From: Streptomyces sp. NBC_01264
GTDB taxonomy: Bacteria; Actinomycetota; Actinomycetes; Streptomycetales; Streptomycetaceae
Assembly: GCF_026340675.1 (NCBI RefSeq)
Contig: NZ_JAPEOX010000002.1
Location: forward strand, 1,860,001-1,924,000
Direction: 5' to 3'
Length of the DNA stretch: 64,000 bases
Positions 58,788 through 64,000 of the stretch are shown here, in pieces. The notes under the pieces were generated by a model. The model did no database searches, was not told where the DNA came from, and worked only from the letters and a program-made list of their open reading frames with translations. A program made the position numbers and the translations under genes. How positions within the stretch are numbered: the stretch's first letter is position 1; every line of letters begins with the position of its first letter.

Positions 58788-61700
58788 TCAGGGTGCCGGC
58801 ACGCCGGACACTCCGCCCAGGCTGAACGTCGCGGCGCCCGAGGCCGGCAGGAGCGGCCGCCACGCGTCGGGCAGCCCGGCGGGATCGGTGAAGGTCGTGT
58901 TCATGAACTCGCCCCCGTCCGCGAAGTCGGTGGCGGCGAAGGTCACCCGGTCGGCGAAGAACGTGCCCTTGAAGAACGTCGGTCCGGCGAAGGTGGCCTG
59001 GTCGAAGGAGACCCGGGCCTCGAAGCGGGCCTGGTCGAACACCGCACCGGAGCCCGAAACGGTGGACGTGAAGGTGGCGGGCCCCTGGAAGGTGGTCCGC
59101 CCCCAGTCGCCGTGGCCGTGGAAGACCGCGTGCCCGAAGTCAGCGGCTCCCCGCACCCGCATCCGGCCCATCCGCGCCCTGTCCCAGATCTCGGCCCCGG
59201 TCATGTGGAGGTCCTGGGCGAACACCGCCTCCGCGAAACCGGCGTTGCCGTTGAAGTCCGCCCTGACCAAACGCGCTTCGCGGTCGAACACGGCCGCGTC
59301 GAAGGTCGCGCCGCGCCGGAAGTAGGTCCGGCCGAAGGAGACGATCCCCCTGAAGTGAACGGCGTCGAACTCCGCCTGGCCTTCGAAGACGGCCCGGTCG
59401 AAGGAGGCCCTCCCCCCGAACTCACCCCCGGGTGTGGCCCAGTCGCCGGTGAACCGCGCCCGGTCGAAGAGCGCGCGTCCCACTCTCACCTGGCCCGCAC
59501 CGGGCTCCCGCAGCACGAGCATCAGGTGGCCGAGCAGCTCCTCATCGAGCGTGGTCCCCCGCAGGTCCACGTCCGAGCCCGGTTGCAGCGTGTGAAGGTA
59601 CTCGGCCCGTTCCACCGCCGATACGTGGGCGAGGCAGCGCAGGCGGCCCGGCACACGGACACCGATGCACCCGCCCGGATCCTCCTGTGTGCCCCCGTAC
59701 CCGCAGCGCGGCCAGCCGATGCCCGGGTCGTCGATCCGCAGCTCGGCATCGATCAGCGCGCGCCCCACCTCGGCGGCGCGGGCGGACCAGATCCACCCGC
59801 GCCGCTCCGTCTGCGCATCCGTCATCGGCATGGCCTCCAGGGATTCGAGCCCGTCGACACCGAGCAGGGATTCGCCCTTCACGATGACGACCACCGATGC
59901 TTCCCCGGGGCCGGAGGGCTCCCCGACGATGTGCAGTTGGCCGACCAGCGCCCGGGCCTCGTCCACCGCGGCCCCCCGCAGATCGGGCGTGAACCGCCCT
60001 CTGGCCAGGGCCACCAACAGGGAGATCTCCCATTCGCCGGAGCCCGCGCGCAACCGCTCCAGTGCCGCGGGGAGCGCGGAGAGCGTCCTCCCCGCCTGTG
60101 CGAGCGAGCCCGGGTCCTCCAGGAGGACGAACAACACCCCGTCGTCCCCCTCGGACTGGACCGAGGCGGCCTCGCCGGTGTCCGCCTGCGCACGCAGGAT
60201 GGCCTCGGTCAGTTCGCCCCTCACCGACCGGCCGACCGGCCCCAGGTGCACGTGGATCCGTACCGCCAGGCAGACACCCGAGCGATCGCTCCCGGTGCCC
60301 CCGTGCGCCGACACGACCGCACGGAACCCTGGCTGCTCCAGCAGTGCCTGCCCCGCGAGGAACACCATCCGGTCCGGCCACACCGTGTGCACGATGCCCG
60401 CCAGCAGCCCGTCGCGGGAGACCGGGGAGCCCGCGTAGCAGGTCCAGGCCTCCGGTTCGGCGGAGAGCCGGACGAGCTCCCCGTTGCGCTCCCCCTCGTA
60501 CGGGAGGACCTCGCCGGTCAGCGCCACCGGCTCGCCCCGGTCGGTGGAACCGTCCACGACCAGGTGCTCCCCCGGAGCCGCGAACCCCTGCACCCAGGCC
60601 GGCTCGGTCCAGTCCGCCGGGTCGACGAGGTCCGCGTCGGACACGAGCAGGAGGACTTGGGGCGCTCCCCCGTCCCCCCAGGCCTGGACGCAGAGGAACT
60701 CCTGCTCCTCGACCCTGACCCAGGCGGTGGCGCTCGTCCTCTGGGTCCGGGCCGCCTCGCCGACCGTCAGGACCAGTCGGGGCGACAACAGCACGCCCGT
60801 CGCCACCGGATCCCCCTGCGACTCGAACCGGACCCGCACCACCCGGTCCGCCAGCCCCGACACCGGCCCCCCGGCGACGGCGAACGGCACGGCCTCCGGC
60901 CCCAGTTCGCGGCGCCCCCCGCTCCCGGATCCCCGGCGGATCGCCGTGAAGTACCGGCCGGTGCCGCGGTTGCGGAACAGGTAGTCCCCGACGCGCCGCC
61001 GGACCAACTCCCGCACCGCGGCCACGTCTCCGCGCAGCTGCGAGCCGAGCAGGGCTTCCCGTACGCCCGGCAGGAACTCGAACTCCACCGCGTCAGCGGA
61101 CTGTTCACCGTCCCAGGGGGCGAGCAGCCCGCCCAGGGCCACCTCCGCGAGGTGCCCGTGCTCGGACTCCCGCAGCAGGGAGCGGCGGACGAGGGTCATC
61201 ACGGGCAGGGTGAGCGGTACGGCGGCCAGGTGGTCGGCGAGGCGCTGGGCCGTCGGTGAGGCGCTCGCGCGGAAGCGCTCCACCGCCTCCAGGGGGTCCG
61301 GGAAGAACTTCGGAGCCCCTGGTGTCGCGTACGAGGCCTCGCGCGCGGGCTCCCCGTCGAGGCGCAGGCACGCGAGGCGCCGCCAGCGGCCGTCCCCGGA
61401 CACCACCCGCACCAGCCGGGCCAGGCTCCCGGAGGCGATGCCGACGACGGGGATCACGGCCCCGCCGCCGCGGGCCCGCCGGGTCATGGGGACCCGCTGC
61501 CAGGAGCGGGTGGCCGCCGCGGGCCGGTCCGCGCGGACGGCGAAGGGGACCGGCTGGACCGCCCCGCGCGTCCAGAGCCGCTCGGGCAGGACGTTCAGTA
61601 CGGCCACGGCGTTGTGCGCCGACCACTGCCGGAGCACCGCGCGCAGGGGAGCTTCGCGCCAGCCGCCGGCCACCGTGTCGGAGAGCACCAGGATCAGCCG

Positions 61701-62459
61701 CCGGCCCGCCGGGTCGACCAGCTCCAGGGGGTTGCGGGGCGGGCTGTCGCGATGGTGCGCGACCCTGGGCGTGCCGCCGGGGCCGGTGCCCGTGAGCCGC
61801 CAGGTCCGTACGTCGCGGAAGACGCCACTGCGGGTGAGGAGTCCGCGCACCTCCTCCACCAGGTCGGCCCAGAGCAGCATCGAGTGGTGGGAGTCGACCA
61901 CCAGGGCCACGTCCAGCCAGCGGCTCTCGGCGGGGCGCAGGACCGGGGTGAGCACCATCCGCTCGATGCTGCGCTCGACGGTGAGCTGTTCGTCCAGCTC
62001 CTCCCCCGGCCCGCCGATGCTGCGGCGGCCGATCGGGCGCAGGGCGCGCATCAGGGCGAGCGGGTCGTCGAGGCTGGCGGCGCGCGGCAGCCGCACCGCG
62101 CTGCCCCGGCGCCCGGGCCGCGCGGCCGCGCCGCCGGGGGCGCCTCCCGCGGCCGCTCCGGCGGCGGGGTCCACAGGGCCGCCGGGGGCGGGGGCGGGGG
62201 CGGCCGCTGGAAAGTACTGGACTCCCGGTCCGCCGGGGCCGCCCGGGCCGCCGCGTGCTGTGCCGGGTGGCTCCGGCCCACCCGCGGCGGGTTCGGGTCC
62301 GGCGGCCGGGGCCGGGCCGTCGGGCTCCGCGCGCGGGGCGGACGCGTCCACCCGGGTGGCGAGCCACAGGATGTCGGCGATCTCCTCCGCACCGAGCACG
62401 GGGCGCGGGCCCCTGTCCTCGGCGCCCTCGGCCAGGGCGGCGAGGAGCTTCTCGATCAC
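58788..62459 (-). CDS. SAV_2336/vWA-like, pseudo-trypsin, pentapeptide-repeat effector
   Basis: Protein of 1223 residues. Residues 120-530 match a SAV_2336-type region with a vWA-like strand at 183-195 (VALVVDSHHSM, degenerate DxSxS). About 535-720 resembles trypsin-like domains of such systems, but the catalytic positions are lost: VLTVGEAA where VLTAAH is expected and CYAGSPV where the Ser should be. A region of ~270 residues follows, partly cyclase-like. The last ~220 residues are pentapeptide-like repeats (ARFTGD, ASFDRAVFEG, ATFDAAVFD). GTG at 62459 overlaps the AAA gene stop. It is probably the effector or scaffold of the vWA-MoxR conflict module. Confidence 0.75.
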   Translation of the reverse strand: MIEKLLAALAEGAEDRGPRPVLGAEEIADILWLATRVDASAPRAEPDGPAPAAGPEPAAGGPEPPGTARGGPGGPGGPGVQYFPAAAPAPAPGGPVDPAAGAAAGGAPGGAAARPGRRGSAVRLPRAASLDDPLALMRALRPIGRRSIGGPGEELDEQLTVERSIERMVLTPVLRPAESRWLDVALVVDSHHSMLLWADLVEEVRGLLTRSGVFRDVRTWRLTGTGPGGTPRVAHHRDSPPRNPLELVDPAGRRLILVLSDTVAGGWREAPLRAVLRQWSAHNAVAVLNVLPERLWTRGAVQPVPFAVRADRPAAATRSWQRVPMTRRARGGGAVIPVVGIASGSLARLVRVVSGDGRWRRLACLRLDGEPAREASYATPGAPKFFPDPLEAVERFRASASPTAQRLADHLAAVPLTLPVMTLVRRSLLRESEHGHLAEVALGGLLAPWDGEQSADAVEFEFLPGVREALLGSQLRGDVAAVRELVRRRVGDYLFRNRGTGRYFTAIRRGSGSGGRRELGPEAVPFAVAGGPVSGLADRVVRVRFESQGDPVATGVLLSPRLVLTVGEAARTQRTSATAWVRVEEQEFLCVQAWGDGGAPQVLLLVSDADLVDPADWTEPAWVQGFAAPGEHLVVDGSTDRGEPVALTGEVLPYEGERNGELVRLSAEPEAWTCYAGSPVSRDGLLAGIVHTVWPDRMVFLAGQALLEQPGFRAVVSAHGGTGSDRSGVCLAVRIHVHLGPVGRSVRGELTEAILRAQADTGEAASVQSEGDDGVLFVLLEDPGSLAQAGRTLSALPAALERLRAGSGEWEISLLVALARGRFTPDLRGAAVDEARALVGQLHIVGEPSGPGEASVVVIVKGESLLGVDGLESLEAMPMTDAQTERRGWIWSARAAEVGRALIDAELRIDDPGIGWPRCGYGGTQEDPGGCIGVRVPGRLRCLAHVSAVERAEYLHTLQPGSDVDLRGTTLDEELLGHLMLVLREPGAGQVRVGRALFDRARFTGDWATPGGEFGGRASFDRAVFEGQAEFDAVHFRGIVSFGRTYFRRGATFDAAVFDREARLVRADFNGNAGFAEAVFAQDLHMTGAEIWDRARMGRMRVRGAADFGHAVFHGHGDWGRTTFQGPATFTSTVSGSGAVFDQARFEARVSFDQATFAGPTFFKGTFFADRVTFAATDFADGGEFMNTTFTDPAGLPDAWRPLLPASGAATFSLGGVSGVPAP

Positions 62460-63562
62460 GCGGAGGGTCCGGTGAGGTGGTGCATGACGGTGGCGAGGAA
62501 GCGCTCGCGGTCGCCGGGGGCGGACCAGGCGCCTGCCAGGCGCAGTTGGATGGCGTTGAGGAGCTGGTCGGTGGCGAGGTCGCCGTCCTCGGCGCGCTCC
62601 AGGAAGCTCCGCACGAGGTCCCGGTACTCGTCGCTGTTCTCGATGTCCACGCCGAGCCGGCCGCGCACGATGCGGGCGAGCTTGTCGGGTCCCGGCGGGT
62701 CCAGGTGCAGACGGACGCAGCGGCGCAGGAAGGCGGGCGGGAAATCGCGTTCGCCGTTGCTGGTGAGGACGACGATGGGGAAGTACCGGCACTGGACCCG
62801 GCCTTGGGAGATCCGGACGACCTCCTCCGTGTCGTCGTCGGTGCCGATGGCGACGGTGGGGGCCTCCTTGCCGAGCCGGGCGAGCTCGGGGATGACGAAG
62901 CCGCCGTCCTCGAAGACGGTGAGGAGGTCTCCGGGGAGGTCGATGTCGCTCTTGTCGATCTCGTCCACGAGCAGGACTCGGGGCCGGTCCTGGGGCAGGA
63001 GCGCCGTACCGAGCGGGCCGAGGCGCAGGTAGCGGGCGATGGACGGGCCTCCCCCGGAGGGGGCCGCCGCGGGCGCCGGGGCGGGGACCGCGGTCCCTGC
63101 GCGGGCCGCGGGCGGTACGGCGCCGGGTGTCCGCATCTGCTCCAGCCCCGCCTCCTGGAGCCGGCCGATCGCGTCGTACAGGTACAGGCCGTCGCGCAGG
63201 ACGGTCCTGCTGGTGACCGGCCAGTGCAGTACGGGGCCGAGGCCCAGGTCGGCGGCGATGCTGGAGGCGAGCGTGGACTTGCCGACACCCGGTTTGCCGG
63301 TGATCAGGAGCGGCCGGCGCAGGTGCAGGGCCGTGTTGACCACGTCCTTCTCCAGCTCGTCGGGGACGTAGCCCTCGCCGCGCCGCCAGGTGCGCTCCCA
63401 GGCCGGGCCCTCGCAGCCGGGGGACGCGTACCCCGGGTCGGGGACGCCCTTGAAGTCCCGCCAGGGCGGCGGCGGTCCGGCCTCCAGCCTGGCCCGGCGT
63501 TCGGCGGCCTCGCCGGTCCCTTGGTACAGCCACCAGTCCTTCACCACAGCCTCTGCCTCCAT
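62456..63562 (-). CDS. MoxR-type AAA+ ATPase
   Basis: Protein of 368 residues. A ~70-residue N-terminal part (WWLYQGTGEAAERRARLEAG, PPPWRDFKGVP) precedes the AAA module: Walker A GKPGVGKST (Lys95), Walker B VLLVDEIDKSD (Asp200-Glu201), sensor 1 VLTSNGERDFPPAFLRRC, and arginine finger in that last motif. The MoxR group are chaperone-like ATPases that act on vWA-containing partners. A long Pro/Ala insert (about 145-173) is unusual. The ATG at 63562 begins the conserved part. Its stop overlaps the start of the next gene. Confidence 0.83.
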   Translation of the reverse strand: MEAEAVVKDWWLYQGTGEAAERRARLEAGPPPPWRDFKGVPDPGYASPGCEGPAWERTWRRGEGYVPDELEKDVVNTALHLRRPLLITGKPGVGKSTLASSIAADLGLGPVLHWPVTSRTVLRDGLYLYDAIGRLQEAGLEQMRTPGAVPPAARAGTAVPAPAPAAAPSGGGPSIARYLRLGPLGTALLPQDRPRVLLVDEIDKSDIDLPGDLLTVFEDGGFVIPELARLGKEAPTVAIGTDDDTEEVVRISQGRVQCRYFPIVVLTSNGERDFPPAFLRRCVRLHLDPPGPDKLARIVRGRLGVDIENSDEYRDLVRSFLERAEDGDLATDQLLNAIQLRLAGAWSAPGDRERFLATVMHHLTGPSA

Positions 63563-63652
63563 CGTGGGTGTCGCGGGCCGTCGCCGCGAGCGGTCGTCGG
63601 GGTCGGTGGAGATGCGAAGTCGGGGGCGGGCGCGGGACGGGGCCCGGGCTCC

Positions 63653-63715
63653 GGGATCGGGACCGGCATCGGGATCGGGACCGGCATCGAGATCGGCATC
63701 GGGATCGGCATCGGG
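63653..63715. repeat. 18-bp/12-bp tandem repeats upstream of the MoxR gene
   Basis: Two exact copies of GGGATCGGGACCGGCATC are followed by two shorter 12-bp variants containing GGCATC. They lie in the 154-base gap between the end of the upstream gene and the MoxR start. Confidence 0.6.
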
Positions 63716-63716
63716 T

Positions 63717-64000
63717 TCAAGCCAGGGACCGGAGGGTGAGGGTGTCGTCGGGATCGTCCCACAGGAGGACCAACCGGTCTCCCCCCAAAGGCTGTCGGCG
63801 ATCGCCACCGGGGGCGCCCGCACCCGCGCCGGCCGCCGCCCGGCGCACCGCGCGCACGCGGGCGGGCAGCGCGAGCACGTCGAGTGCGCCGGGGTCGGGC
63901 GGCCGACCGTCCGCGCCGGGCGGTACCAGCAGAGCGAGCAGGACGCCCGCGGCCCCGCCGCCCGGACCGGGACCCTCCGCCCGCCCCGCCCCGGCGTACG
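63717..64000 (-). CDS. C-terminal end of a vWA-MoxR-associated protein (partial)
   Basis: The minus-strand frame is open from the window edge to a TGA at 63717-63719 and encodes about 94 residues. The readable end includes AAGVLLALLVPPGAD, LDVLALPARVRAVRRA and LVLLWDDPDDTLTLRSLA. Endings with LLWDDP occur in C-terminal domains of proteins associated with vWA-MoxR systems, in line with the two genes downstream. The 5' part is outside the window, so the domain make-up cannot be given. Confidence 0.55.
   Translation of the reverse strand, partial: YAGAGRAEGPGPGGGAAGVLLALLVPPGADGRPPDPGALDVLALPARVRAVRRAAAGAGAGAPGGDRRQPLGGDRLVLLWDDPDDTLTLRSLA

Noticed and set aside
62456..63823. Longer form of the MoxR protein starting at 63823
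   Set aside because: It would read through the repeat tract as Pro/Asp repeats and overlap the 3' end of the upstream gene. The conserved part begins at 63562.

Overview
The window is high-GC actinobacterial DNA, most likely Streptomyces or a close relative such as Kitasatospora. The main reasons are strong third-position GC, many ATGA/GTGA start-stop overlaps inside operons, a conservon (histidine kinase, roadblock, DUF742, GTPase, P450), SAV_915- and SAV_2336-type proteins, and a large number of two-component systems and secreted enzymes. No rRNA, tRNA, CRISPR array or replication origin was found.

Left edge (1-5018): the tail of a biosynthetic operon. It encodes an AMP-forming acyl ligase (5' end outside the window), an acyl carrier protein, a GNAT acetyltransferase, a C45-type Ntn acyltransferase/hydrolase, an Sfp-type phosphopantetheinyl transferase and a protein of unknown function. 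The genes overlap or nearly abut. Together they look like a route that loads an acid onto a dedicated carrier protein and then transfers or trims an acyl group.

5019-10750 is an accessory island with several broken genes. It holds a CorA C-terminal fragment, a DISARM/DrmD-like SNF2 helicase whose ATPase core has been deleted in frame, a divergent and apparently intact SNF2 helicase with a helix-hairpin-helix, and a truncated IS5-type transposase. 10796-17255 (minus strand) is a polymorphic-toxin operon: SseB-like protein, W-rich helical partner, 1575-residue Rhs/YD-repeat protein with a small C-terminal toxin-like domain, and a candidate immunity gene.

17372-28071 is mostly chromosomal-type content: a secreted beta-lactamase-fold hydrolase, a NarL-type two-component pair, a SAV_915 protein next to a LysA-like decarboxylase, two VOC proteins, an APC permease, a C-terminally truncated TauE permease, HopJ and CPCC proteins, and one unknown. 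28635-35221 is an extended conservon: kinase, a tandem roadblock protein, DUF742, GTPase, a CYP157-like P450 whose K-helix ExxR is replaced, a conventional P450 and a crotonase. A hairpin precedes the second P450.

35134-50457 holds two membrane-protein genes (one with a probable frameshift), a TrmB/LuxR-like regulator with tandem 17-bp repeats beside it, a huge secreted subtilase fused to BNR/Asp-box propeller repeats, an FAD oxidoreductase, and an OmpR-type regulator/kinase pair divergent from a lipoprotein/adaptor/ABC exporter operon. The response regulator carries a single-base frameshift. 50560-58786 holds a Ser/Thr kinase with a PQQ-like sensor, a DUF2690 secreted protein, another NarL-type pair, a membrane-anchored vWA protein with a partner, and a methyltransferase. 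The right edge (58788-64000, minus) is a vWA-MoxR-type conflict module: the C-terminus of an upstream component, a MoxR-like AAA ATPase, and a 1223-residue protein joining a SAV_2336/vWA-like region, a degenerate trypsin-like domain and pentapeptide-like repeats.
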